This document shows, piece by piece, positions 20,682-30,490 of a stretch of 64,000 nt of DNA. This DNA is from Betaproteobacteria bacterium. Its GTDB lineage: Bacteria > Pseudomonadota > Gammaproteobacteria > Burkholderiales > Casimicrobiaceae. The first letter of the stretch is position 1. Every line of letters starts with the position of its first letter. The stretch lies in assembly GCA_016192065.1 (NCBI GenBank), contig JACPUX010000067.1:124001-188000 (forward strand). Reading direction: 5' to 3'. The notes beneath the pieces are model-generated. The model saw nothing but the letters and a program-made list of their open reading frames with translations. It did no database searches and had not been told where the DNA came from. A program made the translations under genes and the position numbers.

Positions 20682-20700
20682 GGTGCCCGGGGCACCTTTT
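20682..20700 (+). terminator. Intrinsic terminator after the two-component genes
   Basis: GGTGCC and GGCACC with a 3-base loop form a 6-bp GC-rich stem followed by TTTT. It lies 44 bp past the sensor kinase stop and separates the regulators from the second efflux operon. Confidence 0.55.
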
Positions 20701-20740
20701 GCCGCGACCAACACCGCGATCCGGCGGGGAAAAACGCGGC

Positions 20741-20770
20741 TTGGTAAGTCCGTCGGAATTCCAGTACGAT
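20741..20770 (+). promoter_or_regulatory. Possible sigma-70 promoter of the second efflux operon
   Basis: TTGGTA (20741-20746) and TACGAT (20765-20770) are 18 bp apart, 31 bp before the first gene of the cus-like operon. The AAGTCCGT within the spacer matches the centre of the palindrome at 18484, but the full box is not repeated here. Confidence 0.35.
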
Positions 20771-20801
20771 ACGCACTCGGACTCGGAACCAGAAACGATC
20801 C

Positions 20802-21194
20802 ATGACTCGGGCTCTTCGCAGATACATCGCCAAGCTGGGCATCGTGACGCTGCTGTTCATGCAGTTCGCGGTGGCGGCTTATGCCTGTCCGAATATGCTC
20901 GGTTCCGAGGCTTCGGCCATGGCCATGGGCGAAATGTCCGAGGCCATGCCCATGGGCGATTGCGGGATGGCCGACCAGGCCGCTCCCAATCTGTGCGCGC
21001 AACATTGCCAATACGACAGCCAGGCCGCCGGGCATGGCTCCCCGGTTGTCTTCGTGGTCGATTTGCCGCTGCTCGTGGTCCTGCCGGTCGTGGAAATTTT
21101 GCCGGCGGCCGCGACGCCTTTCGTTTCCCGAGAGTTTCTCGCGCACGCCACCTCGCCGCCACCTTCCATACGCTTCGGCGTATTCCGCTCTTAG
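20802..21194 (+). CDS. Small Cys/Met-containing exported or membrane protein of the cus operon
   Basis: This 130-residue protein is of unrecognised family. It has an N-terminal hydrophobic helix (IVTLLFMQFAVAAYA), then a Met/Cys stretch (ACPN, MAMGEMSEAMPMGDCG, NLCAQHCQ) that looks metal-binding, then a second hydrophobic segment (VVFVVDLPLLVVLPVV). Proteins of this layout are often the first gene of cusCBA-like operons in betaproteobacteria. A role as an accessory copper-binding protein is inferred. Confidence 0.65.
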   Translation: MTRALRRYIAKLGIVTLLFMQFAVAAYACPNMLGSEASAMAMGEMSEAMPMGDCGMADQAAPNLCAQHCQYDSQAAGHGSPVVFVVDLPLLVVLPVVEILPAAATPFVSREFLAHATSPPPSIRFGVFRS

Positions 21195-21263
21195 CCTTCT
21201 GAGCCTCTCCTTCCGCCCTCGGCTTTGCCGCGGGCGGCGTTCGGATTTGCTCTGGAGGTTTTT

Positions 21264-22577
21264 ATGTTTGATGCAAACAAGGCGAAGCATCGTCGCTTCG
21301 CGAGCGCGCCCGCGCTGCTGATCGCTGCGGCGCTGATAGCATGCCTTGCCGTGCTGTCGCCCGTTCTGGCGCAAGCGGCGCAACCCCTGTCCTTCGCGCA
21401 AGCCCTGGCTCTGGCGCAGGTCGAGGCGCCGGGGCTCACCGCGCAGCGGCACGCACTCGACGCGGCCGAGGCGGCCGTGGTGCCGGCGAGCCAGTTACCC
21501 GACCCCAAGCTCAGCTTCGGCATCGACAACCTTCCGCTGGACGGGCCGGACCGCTGGAGCGTGGGCCGGGACTTCATGACCATGCGCCGGGTCGGTCTGA
21601 TGCAGGAATTTCCGCGCGCGGAAAAACTCAGGCTGCGGGGTGCGCTGGCGCGGGCCGAAGCGGCGAAGGAAGGCGCGGTGTTGCTCGCCGCCACGGTCGC
21701 GGTGCGGCGGGACCTGGCGCTGGCCTGGCTGGACGCCTATTTTGCCCACGCCAGAGTGCAGACCCTCGCCGAGCTGGTCCCGGAAGCGGAACTCTTGAAC
21801 GAGGTTTCGCGGGCGCTGCTGGCTGGCGGCAAGGTGGGGACGGCCGACCCGCTCGCGGCGCGCGCTGCCGCGGTGGTTCTTCAGGATCGCATCGCCGAGG
21901 CCGAGCGCGATCTCAAGCGGGCGCAGGCGGTGCTGGCCCGCTGGGTGGGCCCCGGCGAGGCGGCGCGGCCCCTGGTCGCGCCACCGGACCTCACCCAACT
22001 CGCCCAAGCGCCCGAGCAGTTGCTGGCCGGGATCGAGCACCATCCCGAGTTGGCGGCCTACGGGCCGATGCAGGCGATCGCCCGCGCTGAGGCGGGGCTC
22101 GCCCAGGCCGCCAAGCAGCCGGACTGGAGCCTGGAACTGGCCTACCAGCAGCGCGGCCCGGCCTTTTCCAACATGTTCTCGGTCGCGGTGCGCATTGACC
22201 TGCCGCTGTGGGCCGGAACGCGCCAAGATCCGCTCCTTCTCGCCCGGCAGAAGCGCATCGAACAAGTGGCCGCCAGCCGCGAGGATGCCTGGCGCAAACA
22301 CCAGGCGCAGATTCGCGCCGACCTCGCCTCCTGGGAGACGGCGCAAGACCGTCTCGACCGCATCGGGCGCGAGCTGCTGCCTCTGGAACAGGAACGCGCT
22401 CGTGCGGCGCTCGCCGCCTACCGGGGCGGGCGCGGCGAACTGGCCGCAGTACTGCAGGCGCGGGCCAGCGAAATCGAAACCCGGTTGATGCGGGTCGCGC
22501 AGCAAGCGGAGCTCGGGCGCGCCTGGGCCAGCCTCAATTTTCTACTCGGCGCGCAGGCCGAATCGGACCCGAAATGA
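21264..22577 (+). CDS. cusC: TolC-family outer-membrane factor (CusC-like), second pump
   Basis: This 437-residue outer-membrane efflux protein has a signal peptide ending AQAAQ and the two coiled-coil repeats. The ATG at 21264 follows CTGGAGG; an upstream in-frame start at 21225 lacks one. Its stop overlaps the adaptor start (ATGA). It works with the next two genes as a tripartite Cu/Ag efflux complex. Confidence 0.85.
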   Translation: MFDANKAKHRRFASAPALLIAAALIACLAVLSPVLAQAAQPLSFAQALALAQVEAPGLTAQRHALDAAEAAVVPASQLPDPKLSFGIDNLPLDGPDRWSVGRDFMTMRRVGLMQEFPRAEKLRLRGALARAEAAKEGAVLLAATVAVRRDLALAWLDAYFAHARVQTLAELVPEAELLNEVSRALLAGGKVGTADPLAARAAAVVLQDRIAEAERDLKRAQAVLARWVGPGEAARPLVAPPDLTQLAQAPEQLLAGIEHHPELAAYGPMQAIARAEAGLAQAAKQPDWSLELAYQQRGPAFSNMFSVAVRIDLPLWAGTRQDPLLLARQKRIEQVAASREDAWRKHQAQIRADLASWETAQDRLDRIGRELLPLEQERARAALAAYRGGRGELAAVLQARASEIETRLMRVAQQAELGRAWASLNFLLGAQAESDPK

Positions 22578-24085
22578 ACAAGACCATTACGATCGTTATT
22601 GCTTTGGCGATGCTCGCCCTGGGTGTGGGCGGCGGCTACTGGATCGCCGCGAATAAACTGAACATCCCTGAGCGTCGTGCCCCCGGCGCGATGGCAGAGG
22701 AGACGGGCTCCAAGACCGGGCGCAAGGTGCTCTACTGGCACGACCCCATGGTGCCCGGGCAGCGCTTCGACAAGCCCGGCCGGTCGCCTTTCATGGACAT
22801 GGACCTGGTGCCGGTTTACGCCGACGAGGCGGGCGATGCGGGAACCATCACCATCGACCCGCGGGTGCAGCATAACCTCGGCGTGCGCACGGTGGAGGTG
22901 GTGCGACGTCCGCTAGCACCGAAAGTAGCGGTCGTCGCTGCGGTCGCTTATGACGAGCGGGCGGTAGCCGTGGTCAGCGCGCGCGCCGCCGGATTCATCG
23001 ACAAGCTCTACGTGCGGGCGCCCCTCGAAGCGGTTCGAGCGGGCCAGCCTCTGGCCGAAATTCTGGCGCCCGAATGGGTCGCGGCCCAGGAAGAGTATCT
23101 CGCTCTGGCGGCCACCCGTGTGCCTGACGCCGAAGCCCTGCGGCGGGCGGCACGTCAGCGTCTCACGGTGCTCGGAATGCCGGAAGAGACCATCCGTGCC
23201 CTCGAACGGGACGGCAAGGTGCATCCGCGGGTGCTGCTCACCGCGCCGATCAGCGGAGTCATCGGCGAACTCTCCGTGCGCGAGGGGATGACCGCGACCG
23301 TTGGCCTGCCCCTCTTGCGCATCAATGGACTGGCGACGGTGTGGGTCAATGCCGAGGTGCCTGAAGCCCAGGCGGCTCTGGTCAGGCCGGGCAGTGGCGT
23401 GACGGCGAGGGTGGCTGCGTACCCGGGTGAGATGTTCACCGGCCGGGTGGCGGCGCTGCTGCCGGAAGTGAGCGCGACAACACGCACGCTCAAGGCGCGT
23501 ATCGAGCTTGCGAATCCCAAGGGGCGGCTCAGTCCCGGCATGTTCGCTTCGGTCGAGTTGACGCCGGGAACCACTCAGGATGCGCTGCTCGTGCCGACCG
23601 AGGCCCTGATCCAGACCGGGAAGCGGCAAGTGATCATTCTGGCCCTCGACGGCGGCAAGTTCCGGCCGGTGGAGGTCGAGACAGGCTTCGAAGCCGATGG
23701 TTTGACGGTCATCAGTAAGGGCCTCGAGGCCGGTCAGAAGGTGGTGGTGTCTAGCCAATTCCTGATCGATTCCGAGGCGAGCCTGAAGGCCACTTTGAGT
23801 CGCATGGAAGGAGCGGAGCCTGCGGTCGCGCCGCGGGCGGAGCGGCACCGCGGCGAAGGTGTGATCGAAGAAATCGGCAAGGACGAGGTGACGCTGTCTC
23901 ATGGCCCGATTCCGAGCCTGAACTGGGGTGCCATGACCATGGGTTTCAAGCTACCGGCGGGCGGTCTGGCGGGCGAAGTCAAGGTCGGTGAACGTGTGGT
24001 CTTCGAGTTTTCCGCCAACGCCAGGGGCGAATACGAACTTTCGGCGATAGCCCCGCAGGCCGTGCCGCAAGGGGCCGGGCGATGA
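22574..24085 (+). CDS. cusB: CusB-like adaptor fused to a C-terminal CusF-like domain
   Basis: This 503-residue membrane-fusion protein has an N-terminal membrane anchor, then a metal-binding motif of the YWHDPM...[12 protein letters not shown] type (about residues 55-85), barrel-sandwich and beta-barrel domains, and a C-terminal extension starting [20 protein letters not shown]. That extension contains [10 protein letters not shown], the Trp and Met-x-Met pattern of the copper chaperone CusF. The fusion puts a chaperone domain on the adaptor. Both ends overlap neighbours by ATGA. Confidence 0.88.
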   Translation: MNKTITIVIALAMLALGVGGGYWIAANKLNIPERRAPGAMAEETGSKTGRKVLYWHDPMVPGQRFDKPGRSPFMDMDLVPVYADEAGDAGTITIDPRVQHNLGVRTVEVVRRPLAPKVAVVAAVAYDERAVAVVSARAAGFIDKLYVRAPLEAVRAGQPLAEILAPEWVAAQEEYLALAATRVPDAEALRRAARQRLTVLGMPEETIRALERDGKVHPRVLLTAPISGVIGELSVREGMTATVGLPLLRINGLATVWVNAEVPEAQAALVRPGSGVTARVAAYPGEMFTGRVAALLPEVSATTRTLKARIELANPKGRLSPGMFASVELTPGTTQDALLVPTEALIQTGKRQVIILALDGGKFRPVEVETGFEADGLTVISKGLEAGQKVVVSSQFLIDSEASLKATLSRMEGAEPAVAPRAERHRGEGVIEEIGKDEVTLSHGPIPSLNWGAMTMGFKLPAGGLAGEVKVGERVVFEFSANARGEYELSAIAPQAVPQGAGR

Positions 24086-27000
24086 TTGCGCGGCTGATTC
24101 GCTGGTCGATCGAAAACCGTTTTCTGGTGTTGCTCGCCACCTTTATGGTGAGCGCCTGGGGCGTGTGGTCGGCGCTGCGCACGCCGGTCGATGCCTTGCC
24201 CGACCTCTCCGACGTGCAAGTGATCATCCGCAGCACCTACCCCGGTCAGGCGCCCCAGATCGTGGAGAACCAGGTTACCTACCCCCTCACCACCACCATG
24301 CTCTCGGTGCCTGGGGCGAAGACGGTGCGCGGCTATTCCTTCTTCGGCGATTCTTTCGTTTACGTGCTGTTCGAGGATGGCACCGACCTGTACTGGGCGC
24401 GCTCTCGCGTGCTGGAGTATCTCAATCAGGCGCAGTCGCGGCTGCCGGCCGCCGCCAAGGCTACGCTCGGACCCGATGCCACCGGCGTCGGCTGGGTGTT
24501 CGAGTACGCGCTGGTGGACAGGAGCGGCAAGCACGACCTCGCCCAATTGCGCGCGCTGCAGGACTGGTTCTTGAAGTATGAACTGAAGGCGGTAGCCAAT
24601 GTCGCCGAGGTGGCCAGCGTCGGCGGCATGGTGAAGCAGTATCAAATCGTCCTCGCCCCCGATCGGCTGCGCGCCTACAACATCACCCACAGGCAAGTGG
24701 TCGAAGCGGTGGGCCGGGCCAACCGGGAGACCGGCGGCTCGGTGCTCGAATTGGGCGAGGCCGAGTACATGGTGCGCGCGAGCGGCTACCTTGCGGGCCT
24801 GGACGACTTTCGAAACATTCCCCTGACCGTTACCGCGGGCGGCGTGCCGGTGCGGCTGGGGGACGTGGCCCGCGTCCAGGTCGGGCCGGAGATGCGCCGC
24901 GGCATCGCCGAATTGAATGGCGAGGGCGAGGTGGCCGGCGGCATCATCGTCATGCGTTCGGGCAAAAACGCCCTCGAAACGATCGATGCGGTCAAAGCCA
25001 AGCTCGCGAGCCTGAAGGGCTCGCTGCCGCAGGGCGTCGAGATCATCCCCGTCTACGACCGCTCGGATCTGATCAGGCGCGCGGTGGAAAACCTCTACCA
25101 CAAGCTGGCGGAGGAATTCGTTGTCGTCGCCCTGGTGTGCGCCGCGTTTCTGTTTCATTTGCGCTCGGCCTTCGTCGCCATCGTGTCGCTGCCCCTGGGG
25201 GTGCTGATGGCGTTTATCGTCATGCACTACCAGGGCGTGAACGCCAACATCATGTCCCTGGGCGGCATCGCCATCGCCATCGGCGCGATGATCGATGCGG
25301 CCGTGGTCATGATCGAGAACGCGCACAAAAAGCTCGAAGCGTGGCGCCATGTTCATCCTGGCGAGTCGCTGTCCTCCTCGGCGCATTGGGAGGTGATCGC
25401 CCAGTCCGCCACCGAGGTCGGCCCGGCGCTGTTCTTCAGCCTGCTCATCATCACCCTTTCCTTCATCCCGGTGTTCACCCTCGAGGCCCAGGAGGGACGC
25501 CTGTTCGCCCCGCTGGCCTATACCAAGACCTACGCCATGGCGGCGGCCGCCGGTTTGTCGGTGACCCTGATTCCGGTGCTGATGGGCTATCTGATCCGCG
25601 GGCGCATTCCGGACGAAGGGAAAAACCCGCTCAACCGACTGCTCATCGCCGCCTACCGGCCACTGCTCGACGCCGTCCTGCGGCACCCGAAGACGACGCT
25701 GGCGGCGGCAGCGCTCCTGGCCGCGGCGACGATCTGGCCGGCCTCCCGCATCGGCGGCGAGTTCATGCCACCTTTGGACGAGGGCGACCTGCTCTACATG
25801 CCTACGGCCCTGCCCGGGTTATCGGCGGGGAAGGCCCAGGAAATCCTTCAGCAGACCGACAAGCTGATCAAAAGCGTGCCTGAGGTGAAGCAGGTGTTCG
25901 GCAAGATCGGACGCGCCGAAAGTGCTACCGACCCAGCGCCGCTGGAGATGATCGAAACCACCATTCAGTTCAAGCCGCGCGAGCAATGGCGGCCCGGCAT
26001 GACACCCGAAAAGCTGGTGGAAGAACTCGACCGCAGCGTGCGGCTCCCCGGACTGGCCAACATCTGGGTGCCGCCCATTCGCAACCGCATCGACATGCTG
26101 GCCACCGGCATCAAGAGCCCGGTGGGCGTCAAGGTGGCTGGCGCCGATCTGGCCGAGATCGAACGCATCGCCGGCGCGATCGAGCGCGTCGTCAAAGGCC
26201 TGCCGGGGGTGAGTTCCGCCCTGGCCGAGCGGCTCACCGGCGGGCGCTACATCGACATCAGGATCGATCGCGATGTTGCCGCCCGCTACGGCCTGAACAT
26301 CGCCGAGGTGCAGAGCATCGTCACCGCGGCGGTGGGCGGCGAGAATGTCGGCGAGACCGTCGAAGGCTTGCAGCGTTTCCCGATCAATGTGCGCTATCCG
26401 CGGGAAGTGCGCGACTCGGTGGAAAAGCTGCGGGCCTTGCCGGTGCTCACTGACGGCGGCGCCCAAATTCCCCTGTCGGCGGTGGCCGAAATTCGCATCG
26501 TCGACGGACCTCCGATGCTCAAAAGCGAGAACGCACGCCTATCCGGCTGGGTCTATGTGGACATCCGTGGCCGCGACCTCCAGTCCGCCGTCGCCGACAT
26601 GCAGCGGGCGGTGGCGAAGGAAGTGACCTTGCCACCCGGCTATTCGATCTCCTGGTCGGGGCAGTTCGAGTTTCTGGAGCGGGCGCGGGCGAAGATGAAA
26701 GTCGTCCTGCCTTTCACCTTGCTCATCATTTTCGTGCTGCTCTACCTGACCTTCCAGCGCCTCGACGAGGCGCTCCTGATCATGGCGACGCTGCCCTTCG
26801 CCCTGGTCGGGGGGTTCTGGCTGCTCTATCTGCTGGGCTACAACCTGTCGGTGGCCGGAGCGGTGGGATTCATCGCGCTGGCCGGGGTTGCCGCCGAGTT
26901 CGGGGTCATCATGGTCTTGTACCTGAAGAACGCCTGGGAAGACGCTCAGGGCAGTGGCCGGCCTCTGACCCGGGAACTGCTGGAGGGGGCCATACGCGAA

Positions 27001-27276
27001 GGCGCGGTGCTGCGCGTGCGGCCCAAAGCCATGACCGTGGCGGTGATTCTCGGTGGCCTCTTGCCCATCATGTGGGGCGGCGGCACCGGCGCGGAAGTCA
27101 TGCAACGCATCGCCGCACCGATGGTCGGCGGCATGATCACCGCGCCCTTGCTGTCGATGTTCGTCATTCCCGCGGCTTATGCCCTGATGCGCGGCCGTCG
27201 GCTGAGCCGTTCGCCAGGTGGCCCGCCTTCCCCCGCAACCGATTTTTTCAACCCGCAACGAAAGGAAACAAAATGA
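24082..27276 (+). CDS. cusA: CusA-like Cu(I)/Ag(I) RND efflux transporter
   Basis: This 1064-residue RND pump of the monovalent-cation type has helix-4 motif [21 protein letters not shown], typical of CusA and SilA. There are two large periplasmic loops and twelve membrane helices. Methionines such as M in PPMLKS and the membrane relay could carry Cu+. It is translationally coupled to the adaptor (ATGA) and overlaps the CusF-like gene by four bases. The assignment to Cu/Ag export is strong because a CusF partner follows. Confidence 0.93.
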   Translation: MIARLIRWSIENRFLVLLATFMVSAWGVWSALRTPVDALPDLSDVQVIIRSTYPGQAPQIVENQVTYPLTTTMLSVPGAKTVRGYSFFGDSFVYVLFEDGTDLYWARSRVLEYLNQAQSRLPAAAKATLGPDATGVGWVFEYALVDRSGKHDLAQLRALQDWFLKYELKAVANVAEVASVGGMVKQYQIVLAPDRLRAYNITHRQVVEAVGRANRETGGSVLELGEAEYMVRASGYLAGLDDFRNIPLTVTAGGVPVRLGDVARVQVGPEMRRGIAELNGEGEVAGGIIVMRSGKNALETIDAVKAKLASLKGSLPQGVEIIPVYDRSDLIRRAVENLYHKLAEEFVVVALVCAAFLFHLRSAFVAIVSLPLGVLMAFIVMHYQGVNANIMSLGGIAIAIGAMIDAAVVMIENAHKKLEAWRHVHPGESLSSSAHWEVIAQSATEVGPALFFSLLIITLSFIPVFTLEAQEGRLFAPLAYTKTYAMAAAAGLSVTLIPVLMGYLIRGRIPDEGKNPLNRLLIAAYRPLLDAVLRHPKTTLAAAALLAAATIWPASRIGGEFMPPLDEGDLLYMPTALPGLSAGKAQEILQQTDKLIKSVPEVKQVFGKIGRAESATDPAPLEMIETTIQFKPREQWRPGMTPEKLVEELDRSVRLPGLANIWVPPIRNRIDMLATGIKSPVGVKVAGADLAEIERIAGAIERVVKGLPGVSSALAERLTGGRYIDIRIDRDVAARYGLNIAEVQSIVTAAVGGENVGETVEGLQRFPINVRYPREVRDSVEKLRALPVLTDGGAQIPLSAVAEIRIVDGPPMLKSENARLSGWVYVDIRGRDLQSAVADMQRAVAKEVTLPPGYSISWSGQFEFLERARAKMKVVLPFTLLIIFVLLYLTFQRLDEALLIMATLPFALVGGFWLLYLLGYNLSVAGAVGFIALAGVAAEFGVIMVLYLKNAWEDAQGSGRPLTRELLEGAIREGAVLRVRPKAMTVAVILGGLLPIMWGGGTGAEVMQRIAAPMVGGMITAPLLSMFVIPAAYALMRGRRLSRSPGGPPSPATDFFNPQRKETK

Positions 27277-27626
27277 AGTGGATCACTACGCTTATGCTCT
27301 CCATCACCCTGGCTCTGTGCGCCGGCAACACCTTCGCCAGCGACAAGATGGGCGACATGAAGGGCATGGACATGAAGGGGACGGACCAACCGGCCGCCAA
27401 CCCCGTGAAGGCGCACCAGGCGGTGGGTGTGGTTCTGGCGCTGGATGCCAAGGTCGGCAGCGTCACCTTCGACCACGAGGCGGTGGCCAGCCTCAACTGG
27501 CCGCGGATGCGCATGGCCTTCGCGATACGGGACAAGACGCTTTTCAGCAAGCTTGCCGTGGGCAAGAAAGTGGACTTCGAGTTCGTCAAGGACGGGAAAT
27601 TTTATGTCGTGACGAAGGTGAAGTAG
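27273..27626 (+). CDS. cusF: CusF-like periplasmic copper/silver chaperone
   Basis: This 117-residue exported protein is the last gene of the plus-strand operon. After a signal peptide (ends NTFAS) and a Met-rich segment ([12 protein letters not shown]) comes the small beta-barrel with His68, Trp76, Met79 and Met81 ([15 protein letters not shown]), the four residues that bind Cu+ or Ag+ in CusF. AAGGAAA precedes the ATG, which overlaps the cusA stop. Confidence 0.93.
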   Translation: MKWITTLMLSITLALCAGNTFASDKMGDMKGMDMKGTDQPAANPVKAHQAVGVVLALDAKVGSVTFDHEAVASLNWPRMRMAFAIRDKTLFSKLAVGKKVDFEFVKDGKFYVVTKVK

Positions 27627-27779
27627 CCTTACGCCAGACGCATTGCGCAAGGAGACGCCGATCAAGGCTGGCGTCGTCAATCAGGCGAAGGCTGGTGTCG
27701 GGTGCCACGAACTGGATGCCGGCCGGACTTCAACGGGGCGAGGGCATGAACCCGTGTTTCCCAAGGGTCCCAGGTTCCG

Positions 27780-27800
27780 CCGAGGGGTACTTACCCTCGG
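27780..27800. terminator. Hairpin between convergent cusF and DMT transporter genes
   Basis: CCGAGGG and CCCTCGG form a 7-bp stem around GTACTTA, spanning the stop of the transporter gene and lying about 155 bp past cusF. No T-run is present, so intrinsic termination is uncertain. Confidence 0.3.
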
Positions 27801-28666
27801 CGCTGCCACATCCCTGCCGCCTCGTTCACCACCAACGCGCCGATCACCACTGCGCCGCCGGTGAGCGCCAGGTCGGAAGGCCGCTCGCCCACGCCCAACC
27901 ACACCCAGACCGGGCCGAGGATGGGCTCCAGCAGCGACAGCAAGCCCAGTTCCGAGGCCGAAAGATCTTTGGCGGCGCGGGTCATCAACAGACAGCCGGC
28001 GCCCAACTGAAAGCAGCCCATGATGGCCAGCACGCCGATGTCCTGCGCGCTTGCCTGCAAAGGCCACGCGAACACCACGGCGAGTCCCGCCGACCAGAGG
28101 CCCGCCAGCAGCACTGTGGGCAGCATCGAGACACTGCGATCGGCGCGGCGCAGCAGAGTGACATTGATGGCGAAGCACACCGACACGCCCAGCGCCAGCA
28201 GATTGCCCAAGAGGCGGCCCAATTCCAGCGATTCGGCGAACATCAGGCAAATGCCGCCGAAGGCGACGGCCATGGCGATCCAGGTGCGCCGCGGCGGCTT
28301 CTCGTGCAGGAACCACCAGCCGGCGATGGCCGCCAGGAACGGCGACATGCTCATGATCACCAGGGTGTTGGCGACCGTGGTTCGGGTGATCGAAAGGATG
28401 AAGAAGAAAAAAGTCCCGGCCAGCACCACGCTGGAGGCGAGGCCGATGCGCCCCACCGCCAGCACCTGCGGCAACAGTTGGCGGCGATGCAGGAAGGCGA
28501 GCGTGCCGGCAACGAAGACAGCCATGAACAGCGAACGCCAGAAGACGATTTCCCAGCCGCTGGTAATGTTTACCAGGCGAACCAGAATGCCACCGCTGCT
28601 CCACAGCAGCACGGCGATCAACATGAGTCGGAGGCCGCGGCGATGCGCGGAACGTGCGTTGTCCAT
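27791..28666 (-). CDS. EamA/DMT-superfamily transporter
   Basis: This 291-residue inner-membrane protein has about ten hydrophobic helices in two EamA repeats, each with the conserved GG and P/W pattern (AVAFGGICLMF; LGLLSLLEPILGPVWVWL). The substrate is unknown; family members export amino acids, nucleotides or metabolites. The ATG at 28666 starts the first helix correctly; a longer upstream frame is non-coding. A 7-bp inverted repeat (28670-28684) lies just before the start. Confidence 0.85.
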   Translation of the reverse strand: MDNARSAHRRGLRLMLIAVLLWSSGGILVRLVNITSGWEIVFWRSLFMAVFVAGTLAFLHRRQLLPQVLAVGRIGLASSVVLAGTFFFFILSITRTTVANTLVIMSMSPFLAAIAGWWFLHEKPPRRTWIAMAVAFGGICLMFAESLELGRLLGNLLALGVSVCFAINVTLLRRADRSVSMLPTVLLAGLWSAGLAVVFAWPLQASAQDIGVLAIMGCFQLGAGCLLMTRAAKDLSASELGLLSLLEPILGPVWVWLGVGERPSDLALTGGAVVIGALVVNEAAGMWQRRG

Positions 28667-28669
28667 GGG

Positions 28670-28684
28670 GCGCAGGTCCTGCGC
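28670..28684. promoter_or_regulatory. Inverted repeat upstream of the DMT transporter start
   Basis: GCGCAGG and CCTGCGC flank a single T, immediately 5' of the transporter ATG. It could be an operator or an RNA hairpin that occludes the ribosome site. No independent evidence. Confidence 0.3.
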
Positions 28685-28891
28685 GTTTGAGCCTGAGTTC
28701 GGGCCGCCAGTGTACCTCAGAAGCCTCGATTGACCGCGACCCGGCGGGTTCCGGGCGAAGCGCCGACTACCCCGCGATGATACCTGGGCTCGTTCGCGGG
28801 GCCGCGGTCGCCGCATGTGCCAGATCGTCGGCAAAGGCACGGAAACACGCCAAAACCAAGGGATTCTGGGTTTCTCCAATTGACGCGAAAT

Positions 28892-28905
28892 TAAACGCCC
28901 GGTTA
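28892..28905. promoter_or_regulatory. Possible TetR operator
   Basis: TAAACG-CC-CGGTTA is a near-perfect palindrome (one mismatch) directly ahead of the TetR gene, with TTGACG (28880-28885) just upstream as a possible -35. It may be the autoregulatory site and may also control the divergent transporter. Confidence 0.35.
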
Positions 28906-28907
28906 CC

Positions 28908-29615
28908 ATGGGTCGGATGAACTCAAGCAAGAACGGAACAATTTCGATGAAGCGCGCGCCGGACCACCAGGCCACGGAGGACAAACCCAAGCAGAAGCGC
29001 GACCCGGTGCGCACCAAGGCGCGCATCCTCAACGCCGCGACCCAGGAGTTTTCGCGCCATGGTCTTGGGGGCGCGCGCGTGGAGCGCATCACCGAGCGCG
29101 CCGGCGCCAACAAGCGCATGCTCTACTACTACTTCGGCGGCAAGGAGCTCTTGTTCGTCGCGGTCCTGGAGAAAGCCTACGAGGATTTCGGCAACGCCCA
29201 GCGTGAACTGCACCTCGATGAATTCACGCCGGTGGAGGCGATGCGCCGGCTGATGGCGTTCCTGTGGGAGTACTTCCTGGAAAACCCCGAGTTCATTCGT
29301 TTGCTCAATAGCGAAAACCTGCACCAGGCCAAGCATTTGAAACGCTCGACCCGAGTGCATGAACTGGCTTCGCATATTCTCTCCATTCTCGGTGGCGTAG
29401 TGCGCCGAGGCCAGGCCGGCGACGTGTTTCGCGAAGACGTGGACATCAACCAGCTCTATATCACCGTCACCGGGCTGGGGTACTTCTATCTGTCCAACCG
29501 CTACACCCTCTCCACCCTGCTTTCAATGGACATGCTGAACCCCGAGGCGCGACGCGCGCGCATCGAGCACATCACCGAGGTGGTGGTGGCGTATCTCACC
29601 GCAAGGCCGACCTGA
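28908..29615 (+). CDS. TetR/AcrR-family transcriptional regulator
   Basis: This regulator has an N-terminal helix-turn-helix (ILNAATQEFSRHGLGGARVERIT, then NKRMLYYYFGGKELLF), as expected for TetR, and a helical ligand domain. The longest frame gives 235 residues; ATGs at 28920 and 28947 are also possible starts and are more likely if the palindrome upstream is an operator. It is divergent from the DMT transporter, its probable target. The ligand is unknown. Confidence 0.88.
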   Translation: MGRMNSSKNGTISMKRAPDHQATEDKPKQKRDPVRTKARILNAATQEFSRHGLGGARVERITERAGANKRMLYYYFGGKELLFVAVLEKAYEDFGNAQRELHLDEFTPVEAMRRLMAFLWEYFLENPEFIRLLNSENLHQAKHLKRSTRVHELASHILSILGGVVRRGQAGDVFREDVDINQLYITVTGLGYFYLSNRYTLSTLLSMDMLNPEARRARIEHITEVVVAYLTARPT

Positions 29616-29748
29616 TCCGGTCCGAAGTCCGAGGCGCGGCGCGCGGCTGTTCGATCTGGGCGAATTTTGCGCAGTGCCCGGGGGCGCTGGTCGAACCAGG
29701 ACCCGTCGTTGCGGCGAAAGTCCGAATCCAGGGAATCCAAGGAACCAT

Positions 29749-29768
29749 ACACCGGCTTTCGCCGGTGT
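29749..29768. repeat. Hairpin repeat, possibly a bidirectional terminator
   Basis: ACACCGGC and GCCGGTGT form a perfect 8-bp stem with loop TTTC, between the convergent TetR and DedA genes. The flanking text (GAATCCAGGGAATCC...) looks like a dispersed intergenic repeat. Confidence 0.45.
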
Positions 29769-29806
29769 AACGGCTGGCATCAACCTCGCGCTGCGTTGGA
29801 ACCGGC

Positions 29807-30448
29807 TCAGGCGCTTCGGCGTGCGCGATGTTCGCGCCAGATGCGCACGGCCAGCGGCAGGAAGGAAACGACCACGATGCCGACGACGATCAGGCTGAGA
29901 TTGCTCTTCACCCAGGGGACGTTGCCGAAAAGGTAGCCCGCATAGAGCAGCGACGAGACCCAGACGAGGCCGCCGACGATGTTATAGGCCAGAAACCGCG
30001 AGTAGCTCATTTGCGCCACGCCGGCGAGGAAGGGGGCGAAGGTGCGCACGATCGGCACGAAGCGGCCGATGATGATGGTGAAGCCGCCGTATTTGTCGTA
30101 GAAGCGCTGGGTGTGCAGCAGGTGTTCCTGGCGCAGCCAGCGTGAATCCGGGCGGTGGAAGACCTTGGGGCCGAGGTAGTGCCCCACGGCATAATTGACC
30201 GAGTCTCCGGCCACCGCGGCGATCACCAGGGTCAGCGCCAGAAGATGCACGTTGACACCGCTGGCGGCGGCGATGGTTCCGGCGATAAAGAGGATCGAGT
30301 CCCCGGGCAGAAAAGGGAAAACGATCAATCCCGTTTCGGCGAAAATGACCGCGAACATCACCAAGTAGATCAGCCAGGCGTTCTGGCCGACCAGGCTGGT
30401 CAGGGTCTGATCCAGCGCGAACAGGCTGTAGATCAGGGTGCTGAACAT
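29807..30448 (-). CDS. DedA-family inner-membrane protein
   Basis: This 213-residue protein of the DedA/SNARE-associated (VTT-domain) family has the features FAETGLIVFPFLPGDS, the GRFVPIVRTFAPFLAGV motif with the conserved Arg residues, and several membrane helices. DedA proteins are linked to lipid-carrier flipping and membrane homeostasis. Ordinary length. It is downstream of secF on the same strand with a 42-bp gap. Confidence 0.9.
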   Translation of the reverse strand: MFSTLIYSLFALDQTLTSLVGQNAWLIYLVMFAVIFAETGLIVFPFLPGDSILFIAGTIAAASGVNVHLLALTLVIAAVAGDSVNYAVGHYLGPKVFHRPDSRWLRQEHLLHTQRFYDKYGGFTIIIGRFVPIVRTFAPFLAGVAQMSYSRFLAYNIVGGLVWVSSLLYAGYLFGNVPWVKSNLSLIVVGIVVVSFLPLAVRIWREHRARRSA

Positions 30449-30490
30449 GGGCCGGAAGCGCGCTTCTTGGGAATCATCCGGGCAGCGCGT

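Noticed and set aside
23899-25686. Long minus-strand frame opposite cusA
   Set aside because: Shadow of the cusA codon pattern; low-complexity His/Arg/Gly-rich translation with no motif.
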